Shown piece by piece: positions 17,833-26,416 of a DNA stretch of 64,000 nucleotides. Every line of letters begins with the position of its first letter. Position 1 is the first letter of the stretch. The translations under genes and the position numbers were made by a program. Source of the DNA: Suipraeoptans intestinalis (GTDB lineage Bacteria; Bacillota; Clostridia; Lachnospirales; Lachnospiraceae). Location of the stretch: NCBI RefSeq assembly GCF_009696485.1, contig NZ_VULY01000018.1, positions 1,065,001 through 1,129,000 of the forward strand. The letters are read 5' to 3'. Under the pieces are notes generated by a model. It did not search any database. It was not told the origin of the DNA and saw only the letters and a program-made list of their open reading frames with translations.

Positions 17833-18564
17833 TTAAGAGCTCTTAATACAGTGGAAGGTGTAATAATCATCTGCATTACTGTAGGAAACTTCCAATGTCT
17901 GATCTTCCAGGATCGTCACATAAATGGCCGGTTCCTCTGTCTCAATGGTACAGTAGCCCAGCGCAACGGACCATTTGAAATCTCCTATCTCCTGTCCTTT
18001 ATAGATCACGGATACCTGGTGATCTTTCTTAAAATTCAGTCGCAGCCCGTCGTTGATGTTCTCCACACCTTCCATGGTGGTCTGGGGACCGTCTCCCAAT
18101 ATTTCCTCCACGCTGTCTGACATCCACTCGCCCAGCATGGCTTTTTCTTCTTCGCCCATGTACAGAGAGGGATCCATGGCATCCGTTCCGTCCTTGGCAA
18201 AAATGACCTTGACTCCCATCCCCATCATATTCTCAAAGGTGATACTGTCTTTCCCCAAGGTTCCTTCCATCTTTTCTCCCTCAATGGTCAGGGTAAACTT
18301 ATCCCCGTCTACCGACCACTTCCCTTTTCCCTTGTCTTTTCCGATGGTCACATCTGCTTTCCCACCGCTTTTTGCCACAAACTCAAATTTGCCGCCGAAA
18401 GATTCTTCTACTGACACCTGCACGCCTATCATTTCTCCCAGGATCGCTACCCATTTCCCTTCATAAGGACTCTTTTTCCCCTGTTTTCCTCCTCCGCAGG
18501 CAGTTAGCCCTGCCATGCTGATCACCATCGCTATCACCAATATCATACTGACCTTCTTTTTCAT
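17833..18564 (-). CDS. Small lipoprotein with two lipocalin-like repeats
   Basis: A 243-aa predicted lipoprotein: MKKKVSMILVIAMVISMAG leads to lipobox LTAC-G near residue 23. The mature part seems to have two related halves, each beginning with a W-containing strand (YEGKWVAILGE; MLGEWMSDSVEE) and containing KGKWSVDGDKFTLT or GDFKWSVALGYCTIE strands, reminiscent of lipocalin-like domains found in clostridial lipoproteins. It sits 51 bp downstream of the AIM24-like gene and 48 bp upstream of the next lipoprotein gene, so the three are probably co-expressed. The ligand is unknown. Confidence 0.75.
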   Translation of the reverse strand: MKKKVSMILVIAMVISMAGLTACGGGKQGKKSPYEGKWVAILGEMIGVQVSVEESFGGKFEFVAKSGGKADVTIGKDKGKGKWSVDGDKFTLTIEGEKMEGTLGKDSITFENMMGMGVKVIFAKDGTDAMDPSLYMGEEEKAMLGEWMSDSVEEILGDGPQTTMEGVENINDGLRLNFKKDHQVSVIYKGQEIGDFKWSVALGYCTIETEEPAIYVTILEDQTLEVSYSNADDYYTFHCIKSS

Positions 18565-18615
18565 ATACGCACTCCCTTTCTTTTTTTCAGCTTCTACCCA
18601 GCTTCTGCGCTCTGC

Positions 18616-19299
18616 CTATTTTCCACCGGAAAAATATGGAGTCAAAAGTTCTGCCACGTTGCTGATAGGCATGGTTTGCAGGATGACCTTTCCAGGTCCT
18701 TTTACTACCGTATTAAAGACTCCTTCTCCGCCCAGCAGCATATTTTTTGCTCCTTTTACCGCAACCACATCCATCGTGCAGGTATCCTCCATGGCTGCCA
18801 GATAGCCTGTGCTGACCACGATCTCCTGCCCTGCTTTTAGTTCATATTCCACTGCATGCCCGTCAATTTCCACAAAGGCTGTTCCGTTTCCGGTCAGTTT
18901 CTGCATGACAAAACCTTCTCCTCCGAACAATCCCTTGCCCAGCTTTTTCTGAAAATGCATGGATAGCTCCACTCCCGCTTCCGATGCCAGAAATGCACTT
19001 TTCTGCACGATCATGGACCTTCCCATCCGGATGTCCAACGCCTTGATGGCTCCCGGAAAGCTGGAGGCAAATGCGATCATTCCGTCTCCCCCTTCCGCCG
19101 TAAACCGATTCTGGAAGATGGCTTCCCCCGACAGAAATCTTCCCATCATTTTTTTCATCCCGCCTCCCGATGTGGTTTCCATTTTCATGTTGGGACTCAT
19201 CCAACTCATACTCCCACTTTCTGTGATCATACATTCTCCGGCTCCCAGCTCGCACACTACAACCGGAAGATTTCCTCCTAAAATTTCATACTTTTTCAT
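18616..19299 (-). CDS. AIM24/TIGR00266 family protein, copy A
   Basis: A 227-aa single-domain beta-rich protein of the AIM24 (TIGR00266) family, whose role in bacteria is not established. Family features are the N-terminal GECMITESGSMSWMSPNM, the Gly-rich loop TTSGGGMKKMMGRFLSGE, and the C-terminal GGEGVFNTVVKGPGKVILQTMP. No signal peptide or membrane span is visible. A nearly identical copy lies at 23277-23963. It is 16 bp downstream of a zinc-ribbon protein gene and upstream of two lipoprotein genes. Confidence 0.88.
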   Translation of the reverse strand: MKKYEILGGNLPVVVCELGAGECMITESGSMSWMSPNMKMETTSGGGMKKMMGRFLSGEAIFQNRFTAEGGDGMIAFASSFPGAIKALDIRMGRSMIVQKSAFLASEAGVELSMHFQKKLGKGLFGGEGFVMQKLTGNGTAFVEIDGHAVEYELKAGQEIVVSTGYLAAMEDTCTMDVVAVKGAKNMLLGGEGVFNTVVKGPGKVILQTMPISNVAELLTPYFSGGK

Positions 19300-19315
19300 A
19301 ACAACTCTCCTTTCT

Positions 19316-19666
19316 TCATCCTACAACACTCCCTTTTTCCCCCAGTTTCCTGGCACATTGTTCGCACATATCCAGATCTTCACATGCCATAAAACACTCA
19401 TCACACACCCACCTGCCGCAAATAGGACACCTACTGAACAGCCTTTCCCCCACCTGCAACGCCGCCCTTTCTGCTTCCTGTTTTTCTCTCTCATAGAGGG
19501 CTACATAGACCACTTTTTTTCCTTCTGTTATAGGAGACGTATGCATCTTGGAAAACGGTATCTTCCGGCTCTTCCAGGTCTTCCCGCAATTTTCACAGGT
19601 CACGGCAAACTGGAAGCCATCCTCCTGTGAGCAGTCTTTCAATAGATGTTTGAAATCCCTCTGCAC
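19316..19666 (-). CDS. Zinc-ribbon protein of unknown function
   Basis: A 116-aa protein rich in paired cysteines: CENCGK near residue 24, CPICGRWVCDECF near 80, and CEQC near 97. This pattern points to one or two structural zinc sites. The middle is charged (EREKQEAERAALQ) and may be helical. It heads the four-gene operon with the AIM24 protein and two lipoproteins. A possible promoter lies upstream (TAAAAT near 19732) but its -35 is poor. The function is not recognised; it may be a partner of the AIM24 protein, given the tight 16-bp spacing. Confidence 0.7.
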   Translation of the reverse strand: MQRDFKHLLKDCSQEDGFQFAVTCENCGKTWKSRKIPFSKMHTSPITEGKKVVYVALYEREKQEAERAALQVGERLFSRCPICGRWVCDECFMACEDLDMCEQCARKLGEKGSVVG

Positions 19667-19822
19667 TTCTTCACCCCCTTTTTCCTTGACGACTCCGGGT
19701 CAACGCGTTTGTGCTTGATGACTTTATTTTATAAATCGCCTCTGGGAAAATCTATGGTTCCCGGTCTACCTTTTTCCTTCTTTCGAGAAAGCCTTCTAAA
19801 AAGTAAACCTGGTCTACCATGC

Positions 19823-19860
19823 AAAAAGCACAAAAACCAAAATTGATTTTTGTGCTTTTT
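19823..19860. terminator. Bidirectional intrinsic terminator after the LuxR-type gene
   Basis: AAAAAGCACAAAAA (19823-19836) pairs perfectly with TTTTTGTGCTTTTT (19847-19860). The 14-bp stem has A/T runs on both sides, so it can terminate in either direction. It ends the SBP-LuxR unit. Confidence 0.85.
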
Positions 19861-19913
19861 GCTGTGTATTCCCTTTTTTCTAACGATTCTCCCGCCCTGC
19901 AGGAGCCATCCTC

Positions 19914-21554
19914 CTATGGCAGCTCCCCTTCTTCGGCTCTGCCTGTTCCCCGTATCTCTTCCGCCTGCTCTATACTTCCCAACTGCTGTTGCTCCAGACA
20001 ACCGCACCTGCGAAACAAGTCTAAATACACGGTCAGTTCATCATTAGAAGAAACTTTTAATTTTCTATAGATATTTCCATTGTGCTTTTTTACCGTACTC
20101 ATGCTGAGAAATGCCATCCCCGGTATCTGCGACACCTCATACCCTTCCAGATAATATCGAAAAATATGATACTCTGCCCGCGTCAGACTTTTTACATTTT
20201 CTGCAAATTCCGCAAAAAGTTCCGCGATATTTGGCGGCAGATCTCCTTTCTCCAGGGGACGTTTCTGCTTTGCCAGACGTTTGCACAATTCCTCCAATTC
20301 TGCAATGCTGTAGGCTTTTCCTTCTTTTGCGATCATACCCTCCCCAATATCCTCAAAATCTCTGACAATGGGTTTCACAAAACTATTGGAAAGAATCCCC
20401 GCCAGGATCAGCATCACAACTGTAAATCCCACCGCTGCCGCCATCATATAGTTCCTGCTCTTCTGGATATACTGGTCACACCCCTGCCGGGGAAGCAGGA
20501 TCGCCGCGGCCCACCTTTCTCCCTTTTCTCCCGGCAGTTCCATCTCTTTTTGTACGCCGTAATACTCCCCGTCAGAAGACTGATACAGACTGTAGTACTG
20601 CTTCTGTTTTACCCGGAAAAGAGACTCACTGTTTTTCAGCCAGGTACCGTCTCTATCTCCTGACATCCCTTTTTCCAATCGCAGCCGTTTTCCGTCGGTT
20701 GGCGCCAATACCGTCACGGCAGACCCGTAGGAACTGCTTTCCGCCGGATATTCCAGATTAAAATGTACCTCGTTCAATTCGATCCCACACACACCGCACA
20801 CCTCTCCGGTGCTGATCCGAATGGGAATCATCAGAAGGATCACATCCTCCCAAGTATTTTTCAGCTTACTCTTCTGGGTCCAGTAATAGTCTTCCTGTCC
20901 CGTTTTTTGCGCCGCCATCCAGCTTCCGGGAAGCTCATCCGTCTGAAACTCCATGTTCCAGCGATTGTGCAGCTCCAGCCCGTTTTCTCTCGCAACTTCT
21001 GACATTCCGCGAAACAAAATCGTTTCCGGAGTCAGCACCACATTGCTGCTGACATTGATCAGCCGCAGATAAACTCCGCTTTTTGATTGTTCCGCTCCGG
21101 GAAGCTGGGTATTGACTGTCGCATTGACGACTGCAAATGCACCGCTGCTCCTTCCCAGGCGGATCGTGGTGTTCAATTCCTTGTACAGCATCTTCTGCAC
21201 TTCCAGCAGTTCCTCCGGATGGTCGTTCAGATCCGAAACGGTCAGCCCCTTTTCTTTCAGGAGATATTCCAGGTTCTGCCCCAGCCCTCTGGAAAGCTGC
21301 AGCCCATAGCCGGTATACTCTTCCAGTTCTTCTGAAACTTTTTCATAAGAGCTTTGCAGTTGCTGCTCCATCGTTTGGGCGATCTGCTGTTTTGTTTTCA
21401 GCGATCCGCCAATCGCTGCCAGCATCAGCAGAACGATCCCCAGCGCGGCGAAGATCAGGCTGACCAGGTAAAGCATCAATCTCCCCCGCATCGTAGTCTT
21501 TCTATCTCTGAGAAGGCGCAGAAGCTTTCCTAACTCTCTCCATCTGTTTCTCAT
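19914..21554 (-). CDS. Membrane-bound LuxR-type one-component regulator with extracellular sensor
   Basis: A 546-aa protein joining an extracellular sensor to a cytoplasmic DNA-binding domain. Membrane segment 1 is near 25-48 (LMLYLVSLIFAALGIVLLMLAAIGG). An extracellular region of about 320 residues is probably Cache-like, from its two-lobed strand pattern. Membrane segment 2 is near 370-390 (MMAAAVGFTVVMLILAGIL). A linker then leads to a C-terminal LuxR/GerE helix-turn-helix (SLTRAEYHIFRYYLEGYEV, then MSTVKKHNGNIYRKLKV). There is no kinase or receiver domain, so the signal must reach DNA through this single chain. It is 20 bp downstream of a solute-binding lipoprotein gene, which may deliver the ligand. 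The target genes are unknown. Confidence 0.82.
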   Translation of the reverse strand: MRNRWRELGKLLRLLRDRKTTMRGRLMLYLVSLIFAALGIVLLMLAAIGGSLKTKQQIAQTMEQQLQSSYEKVSEELEEYTGYGLQLSRGLGQNLEYLLKEKGLTVSDLNDHPEELLEVQKMLYKELNTTIRLGRSSGAFAVVNATVNTQLPGAEQSKSGVYLRLINVSSNVVLTPETILFRGMSEVARENGLELHNRWNMEFQTDELPGSWMAAQKTGQEDYYWTQKSKLKNTWEDVILLMIPIRISTGEVCGVCGIELNEVHFNLEYPAESSSYGSAVTVLAPTDGKRLRLEKGMSGDRDGTWLKNSESLFRVKQKQYYSLYQSSDGEYYGVQKEMELPGEKGERWAAAILLPRQGCDQYIQKSRNYMMAAAVGFTVVMLILAGILSNSFVKPIVRDFEDIGEGMIAKEGKAYSIAELEELCKRLAKQKRPLEKGDLPPNIAELFAEFAENVKSLTRAEYHIFRYYLEGYEVSQIPGMAFLSMSTVKKHNGNIYRKLKVSSNDELTVYLDLFRRCGCLEQQQLGSIEQAEEIRGTGRAEEGELP

Positions 21555-21574
21555 AGTCCTTCCTCACTTGTCCC

Positions 21575-22939
21575 CTATGGCATCGCATCCTCCAACTCCT
21601 GCAGCGCCTCTTTCTTCAGCTTTTCTACGTCCCCTTCTCCTTTTTGCCATTTCAAATAAGCCGAGCGCAACTGGCTCCTGGTGGTTTTTTCAAAGGTCTG
21701 TTCCTGTTCCAGATAAGACGCCAACTGAGGCGCCGTGTAAAAGCTGTAAGAGGCCTGTGTTTCTATAAACGCCTCATAAAGACTCTTGTATTTGGGATTT
21801 TTCAGATCTTCTATGGCCTTCGGAAGATACTGGAAAGCTGCTTCTGTCACCGGCATATACCCTACGCTGGTAACAAATTGAACATTGATTTTTGGTTCTG
21901 TCAGCCATTTTAAAAAGACCACTGCGGCAGCTTCTTTTTCCGGCGTGGATTTTACTGTGCAAAACCCTGCTCCCCGCTGCATCACCATTTTTTCCCCCTC
22001 CGCAAAACAGGGAACCGGTCTTGCGACCACCTGAATAGGCTCTGAGTGATTGTCCGGATAGGTCACAATATCTTCGTAGTAGAGAACACTTGCCGAGGAC
22101 GCTACGCTGACGATCACGTCTCCCGTCCGCAGAGGCTCTGTGGCGTAGCCTTCCTGCAGCCATACCCCACCTTGTACGGCGGCATCGGCATAGGGTTCCC
22201 ACATTTTCATAAATCCGTCTCCATAGGCAATCTGCTCTCCGTTAAAAAAGTCCTCTCCCAAAGACGCCACCCCTACCTGGGCGTAATTGAAATGATAGTC
22301 GTGGACAAAAAACGCCTTGCCGTCTCTTTCTACCTCCGGCGTCTGTGCATCTGTCCATTGGTAGTACATTTTAGACATTTCATAGAGTCCCTCCCAGGTG
22401 TCCAGCTGTTCTATGGTTGCGCCGGTCTCCGCCGCAAATCGGTCAAACAGAGTCTTATCCACAAACAGGATCTCCGTAGACTTTGCCACCGGAAATACCA
22501 CAAGACGCCCCTCCACCTTTCCTTCTTCCAGAAAGGACGGGATGTAGGCAGCCAATTCTTTTTCCGTAAAGTAATCCCTGTAATCCACCAGACATTCCGG
22601 ATCCGGCATAGCCAGAACTGTTTTGGGATAAGAAATAAACAGATCCGGCAGTTTGGCGGCTCCCGGTTCTTTTTTCGCTGCCCGCAGCACGGCGTCATGA
22701 ATATTGTTGGTGTTGGACACCACCGTCACCTGCAGCTTGATCCCTTCCTTTACTCCCACCGTTTCGTTAAATTCCTCGATCAACCCGTTCAGCGGAGAGT
22801 CTGTCTGTCCCCCGTATACATGCCACACCGTCAATGTGACCGGTTCTCTCCTGCTTTCTTTTTCCCGGCAGGCAGTCAGCGCCAGTACACATAAAAAAGC
22901 AGCTACCGCTCCGCCGCAGATCCACGTTCTTTTTCTCAT
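21575..22939 (-). CDS. Orphan family 1 extracellular solute-binding lipoprotein
   Basis: A 454-aa lipoprotein: signal peptide with AAFLCVLALTAC-R lipobox (Cys near 24), then a two-lobe type II periplasmic-binding fold (VTLTVWHVYGG; SFLEEGKVEGRLVVFPVAKSTEILF, cut here for length; VGYMPVTEAAF). Such proteins usually feed sugar ABC importers, but no permease or ATPase gene is adjacent. The only partner is the membrane LuxR-type regulator 20 bp downstream, suggesting a sensing role. It has its own strong promoter and a leader hairpin directly before the ribosome site. Confidence 0.85.
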   Translation of the reverse strand: MRKRTWICGGAVAAFLCVLALTACREKESRREPVTLTVWHVYGGQTDSPLNGLIEEFNETVGVKEGIKLQVTVVSNTNNIHDAVLRAAKKEPGAAKLPDLFISYPKTVLAMPDPECLVDYRDYFTEKELAAYIPSFLEEGKVEGRLVVFPVAKSTEILFVDKTLFDRFAAETGATIEQLDTWEGLYEMSKMYYQWTDAQTPEVERDGKAFFVHDYHFNYAQVGVASLGEDFFNGEQIAYGDGFMKMWEPYADAAVQGGVWLQEGYATEPLRTGDVIVSVASSASVLYYEDIVTYPDNHSEPIQVVARPVPCFAEGEKMVMQRGAGFCTVKSTPEKEAAAVVFLKWLTEPKINVQFVTSVGYMPVTEAAFQYLPKAIEDLKNPKYKSLYEAFIETQASYSFYTAPQLASYLEQEQTFEKTTRSQLRSAYLKWQKGEGDVEKLKKEALQELEDAMP

Positions 22940-22957
22940 ACATTTCCCCCTTCTTGC

Positions 22958-22976
22958 CCCTGCATTTTTTGCAGGG
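22958..22976 (-). promoter_or_regulatory. Leader hairpin upstream of the SBP ribosome site
   Basis: CCCTGCA (22958-22964) pairs with TGCAGGG (22970-22976) around TTTTT. It ends about 10 bases before the AGAAGGGGG ribosome site of the solute-binding protein. It may keep the site open or stabilise the 5' end. Confidence 0.45.
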
Positions 22977-23074
22977 AAACTGCCAAGCCCTCCATCCTCC
23001 TATCAGTATCCACACATTTATCAAGTATGCCCGGTAATTATTTGTCTTTTTTCTGTTTATCTTTCTTATTTTTT

Positions 23075-23103
23075 ATTATATCGTCGTGTTATGATGTTGT
23101 AAA
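23075..23103 (-). promoter_or_regulatory. Promoter of the SBP-LuxR unit
   Basis: TTTACA (23098-23103), a 17-bp spacer and TATAAT (23075-23080) on the minus strand. The start would be near 23068, giving a leader of about 130 nt. The rest of the 337-bp gap is AT-rich with no gene. Confidence 0.8.
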
Positions 23104-23224
23104 TATTTTTATCTTCATAAATCAGATTATGTCGTTCTTTTTTCTCTTTTACTCTGTAATTTTTATTTTCCTTTTTCTTTCCTGTAACTTCCGCCAGTGG
23201 AGCGACTTCCTTTGTTTCCTGTTA

Positions 23225-23260
23225 AAAAAGGCCCCAAAAAGACTTTTGTCTTCTTGAGGC
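23225..23260 (-). terminator. Intrinsic terminator after AIM24 copy B
   Basis: On the minus strand GCCTCAAGAAGAC pairs with GTCTTTTTGGGGC (23231-23260, 13 pairs including wobbles) around AAAA, followed by a run of T (23225-23230). It lies 17 bp past the stop. Confidence 0.85.
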
Positions 23261-23276
23261 TCTCTCTGCTATATTT

Positions 23277-23963
23277 CTATTGTCCGACAGAAAAATATGG
23301 GGTCAAAAGCTCTGCCACATTACTGATAGGCATCGTCTGCAGGATCACTTTTCCCGGTCCTCTGACCACTGTATTGAAGATCCCTTCCCCTCCCAGCAGC
23401 ATATTTTTTGCACCTTTTACCGCTACGATATCCATGGTACAGGTATCTTCCATTGCCGCCAGATAGCCTGTGCTGACTACGATCTCCTGTCCTGCCTTCA
23501 AATCGTATTCCACCGCATGTCCGTCAATTTCTACAAAGGCTGTCCCGTTTCCACTAAGCTTCTGCATGACAAAGCCTTCTCCTCCAAACAGCCCCTTTCC
23601 CAGCCTTTTTTGGAAGTACATGGATAATTCTACCCCTTCCTCCGACGCCAGAAATGCGCTTTTTTGTACGATCATGGATCTTCCCGGACGGATATCCAGC
23701 GCTTTGATGGCTCCCGGAAAGCTGGAAGCAAATGCGATCATCCCGTCTCCGCCTTCTGCCGTAAACCGATTCTGGAACATGGCTTCTCCTGACAGGAATC
23801 TTCCCATCATTTTTTTCATGCCGCCCCCCGACGTGGTTTCCATCCTCATATTGGGACTCATCCAGCTCATACTTCCGCTCTCTGTGATCATGCATTCCCC
23901 CGCGCTCAGCTCACAGATGACCACCGGAAGATTTCCTCCTACGATTTCATATTTTTTCATCAC
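23277..23963 (-). CDS. AIM24/TIGR00266 family protein, copy B
   Basis: A 228-aa paralogue of the protein at 18616-19299, with roughly nine of ten residues identical. Examples of differences are GGNLPVVICELSAGE against GGNLPVVVCELGAGE, and LASEEGVELSMYFQKRLG against LASEAGVELSMHFQKKLG. Unlike copy A it is monocistronic, with its own promoter and terminator. The two copies are in the same orientation and flank the SBP-LuxR pair. The function of the family in bacteria is not established. Confidence 0.88.
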   Translation of the reverse strand: MMKKYEIVGGNLPVVICELSAGECMITESGSMSWMSPNMRMETTSGGGMKKMMGRFLSGEAMFQNRFTAEGGDGMIAFASSFPGAIKALDIRPGRSMIVQKSAFLASEEGVELSMYFQKRLGKGLFGGEGFVMQKLSGNGTAFVEIDGHAVEYDLKAGQEIVVSTGYLAAMEDTCTMDIVAVKGAKNMLLGGEGIFNTVVRGPGKVILQTMPISNVAELLTPYFSVGQ

Positions 23964-24075
23964 AAGTCTCCTCTCTCTTTGTTCTTTCTTCTGTTTTCCT
24001 TTTTCTTTTCACGGCTTCCTTTCTCTCTTGCCTTGCAGGCTTTCCCCTTTTCACCGCTAAAACAGAATTGATTTT

Positions 24076-24104
24076 ATTATATCGCTGTACTATTTGCTTG
24101 TAAA
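24076..24104 (-). promoter_or_regulatory. Promoter of AIM24 copy B
   Basis: TTTACA (24099-24104), 17-bp spacer, TATAAT (24076-24081) on the minus strand. The same hexamers and a similar CGATATAATAAAA context occur at the SBP promoter (23075-23103). Confidence 0.8.
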
Positions 24105-24125
24105 TATTTTGTTCCTTTGGGCCTA

Positions 24126-24207
24126 CATCTTGAACCTGCCTCTGTGGATCCGGACCTGCCTCTGTGCATCTTGAACCTGTATCTGTGTATCCGGATCTGC
24201 ACCTGTA
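24126..24207. repeat. Minisatellite: two 41-bp units, each two ~20-bp half units
   Basis: Four alternating 21- and 20-base half units (starts 24126, 24147, 24167, 24188) follow the pattern CATCTTGAACCTG..., GATCCGGACCTG..., each ending near CTGTG. The tract ends four bases before the stop codon of the WYL regulator, so it would form that gene's 3' untranslated region. Confidence 0.8.
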
Positions 24208-24210
24208 CTG

Positions 24211-25215
24211 TTACTCAGCCTCTCCATCTGCATACTGCCGAAGCAGCCTTTTGGCCTCCTGCTCCATCTGTCCCGCAACCTCCTTGGGCGACAGGATTTT
24301 CACCTGTTCTCCCAGAGAAAAGATCCATCCTAAAAACTGTTTGCTGATATGAACCTGCACCTGTACCGTAAAATGCTTCTCATCCACCGGGATCAGGCGC
24401 ACATCCTTTCCAAACCGGTCCATGATCACTCCTGCCAGCTCGTTGTCCACCAATATTTTTACCGTCTCTTCTTTTCCGCCGAACATCCCGAAGCTTTTTC
24501 TTGCGTAATCCGCCATGTTCAGCTTTTTAAAACAGCTTTTCCCCTCCCTGTCTTCCTCCGATGCCCGGATATGCAGCATCTTATCTACCCGGTAATGCCG
24601 GACCTGCTGCGGGCCGGAGTCAAATCCGATCAGGTAATAGTTCTCATCGTCCCAGGACAGTCCCCAGGGGCTGATATGGTACCAGTCGCCGCCGCGCCGC
24701 AGTTCCATTTCCTTCTTCACATTCCACTGATAGTATTGAAAATAAATCTTCTTGTTGGTAGAAATCGCATGGTGAATGGCGTCCACCGTATAATAGATGC
24801 TTTCGTTCATGGTCTTGATCCGCCCCGAAACATATACCTGGCCCTGAAGCTTCCGCGCTTCAAACTTGCTGACCAGCTTTTCCAGCTTTCGGATCAAAGC
24901 ATTTGACTTTTTTTCTGTAATAAATTTGGAAGACTGTACCGCATCTACCAGAAGCTTTAATTCCGGCAGCTCAAAAGGACGATCCACCACATGATAATGA
25001 TACCGGTTGCCCATCGGTTCTCCTTCTACCTCCAGCCCCAGCACTTCCAGATCCCTCAGATCTGTATAAATACTTTTTCGATCTGCCGTGATCCCATACG
25101 CTTCCAGAGCCTTTAAGATTTCCGGCATGGTAATATAATGCTCCTCGTCCGTACATTCCAGCATGATCTGCGCCAGTCGGTACAATTTAAACTTTTGATT
25201 CGCCCCCTTTGGCAT
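24211..25215 (-). CDS. WYL-domain transcriptional regulator
   Basis: A 334-aa DNA-binding regulator. A DeoR/HTH_11-type helix-turn-helix lies at about 5-65 (FKLYRLAQIMLECTDEEHYI, ITADRKSIYTDLRDLEVLG). A WYL domain is near 130-205 (with GGDWYHISPWGLSWDDENYYLIGFD, cut here), followed by a C-terminal WCX-type domain (ETVKILVDNELAGVIMDRFG). WYL domains sense small molecules or nucleic-acid ligands. The start at 25215 is preferred over an upstream TTG at 25260 because AAAGGAG lies nine bases before it. It is 48 bp downstream of the glycosyltransferase stop and probably in the same transcript. The target is unknown. Confidence 0.85.
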   Translation of the reverse strand: MPKGANQKFKLYRLAQIMLECTDEEHYITMPEILKALEAYGITADRKSIYTDLRDLEVLGLEVEGEPMGNRYHYHVVDRPFELPELKLLVDAVQSSKFITEKKSNALIRKLEKLVSKFEARKLQGQVYVSGRIKTMNESIYYTVDAIHHAISTNKKIYFQYYQWNVKKEMELRRGGDWYHISPWGLSWDDENYYLIGFDSGPQQVRHYRVDKMLHIRASEEDREGKSCFKKLNMADYARKSFGMFGGKEETVKILVDNELAGVIMDRFGKDVRLIPVDEKHFTVQVQVHISKQFLGWIFSLGEQVKILSPKEVAGQMEQEAKRLLRQYADGEAE

Positions 25216-25263
25216 GGCTACGTTCTCCTTTTTCGCTATAGGATCTCCGACTTCCTGCAAACC

Positions 25264-26412
25264 TTACCTGCGCTGTCCGGAATACCTCCCATCTTCTGTC
25301 TCGCCGGTCTTTGCCTCGCAGTTTCTTTCCCTTCCAAGTATTTCCGGCCCATTGTGTACAGATTCATAGACAGCCCGAATCTTTTCATGCATCCTTCTCA
25401 GGCTGTATTTCTCTTTTATCCGATCCCGACTCGCCTGGCTGTCTGAAGCAGTCCAGGCAGACGGGTGGCTACTCTGAAGCAAAGCCTCCGCCAGTCCCTC
25501 CACGTCTCCCGGTTCCAGCAGAATCCCCTGTTCCGATTGCACAAGCTCGGGAATTCCTCCCACCGTCGTACTAATGATCCTGTTTCCGGCCGCCATCGCC
25601 TCCAGGATGGCCATGGGCAGCCCTTCATTGTAGGAGGGCAGCACAAGCGTTCTGACCTCCTGAAGCAACCGGATACGCTCCTCCCCGGAAACCCAGCCCA
25701 ATACCTCTATCTTGTCTGCAAGCCCTTTTTTTGCGATCAGCTCCTTGATCTCCTCTATGTCTCCATCCCCCGCCATAAAAAGATGAAGCTTTGGCCTGCT
25801 TTGAACAGCCCTTTCCATGGCTTCTACCAGATCATAGGCGCCTTTTCGCTTTCCCAGTCGTCCAAGAAACAGCAGATTCTCCGCCTTTCCCCGTCCTACC
25901 ATAGAAGGAGCATACTTATCCGTATCCACCCCGTTTTCAATGACACAGATCTTCGCCAGTGGAAATTTCTGACGAAAATAGCGATACCAGCTGTCAGACA
26001 GCACCAGCACCTGATCGCAGGCATTCCAGATCCTTGCCACCCTCTCTTTTTTTCTTCGAGAAAGCCCTTCATAAAACGCTTTGTATTCTGCGCCATGCAC
26101 GTGAAGAATGACTTTTTTTCCTCTTTTTTTCAACGATCGGATGTAATACCCTTTTCTAAAGGTGCTCCCTCTGGTTGCCATGTGTATATGAAACAGGTCG
26201 TATGTTTCCACTGATCGAAAAAATCGAAGATAGGCTCTGACGGAGTGCCAAAGCCGCTTAAAAAGAGGGCCGTCACAGCAGGAAGCATAGGCATCTATCT
26301 CATAGCCTTCTGCCAGCAGAGAGCTGTCTGACAGGTTTTTCAAGACCGTCGCCATCCCGCCATTACTATATGTTTCTGTAGGGCCAATTTGTAACACTTT
26401 CACTAAACTCAT
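25264..26412 (-). CDS. GT4-family glycosyltransferase
   Basis: A 382-aa cytoplasmic/peripheral glycosyltransferase with a GT-B fold. The N-terminal acceptor domain begins VLQIGPTETYSNGGMATVLK, with the Gly-rich loop of GT4 enzymes. The C-terminal donor domain has NLLFLGRLGKRKGAYDLVEA and the E-x7-E region LPSYNEGLPMAILEAMAAG, which binds a nucleotide sugar. It probably builds a cell-envelope polysaccharide or glycolipid, but no other such genes are nearby. The start lies 4 bp after the aldo/keto reductase stop, so the two are translationally coupled. Confidence 0.88.
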   Translation of the reverse strand: MSLVKVLQIGPTETYSNGGMATVLKNLSDSSLLAEGYEIDAYASCCDGPLFKRLWHSVRAYLRFFRSVETYDLFHIHMATRGSTFRKGYYIRSLKKRGKKVILHVHGAEYKAFYEGLSRRKKERVARIWNACDQVLVLSDSWYRYFRQKFPLAKICVIENGVDTDKYAPSMVGRGKAENLLFLGRLGKRKGAYDLVEAMERAVQSRPKLHLFMAGDGDIEEIKELIAKKGLADKIEVLGWVSGEERIRLLQEVRTLVLPSYNEGLPMAILEAMAAGNRIISTTVGGIPELVQSEQGILLEPGDVEGLAEALLQSSHPSAWTASDSQASRDRIKEKYSLRRMHEKIRAVYESVHNGPEILGRERNCEAKTGETEDGRYSGQRR

Positions 26413-26416
26413 TGTT

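Noticed and set aside
23027-23257. 76-codon hydrophobic plus-strand frame in the AT-rich gap
   Set aside because: It is a run of T-rich codons over a promoter region, with no ribosome site; composition alone explains it.
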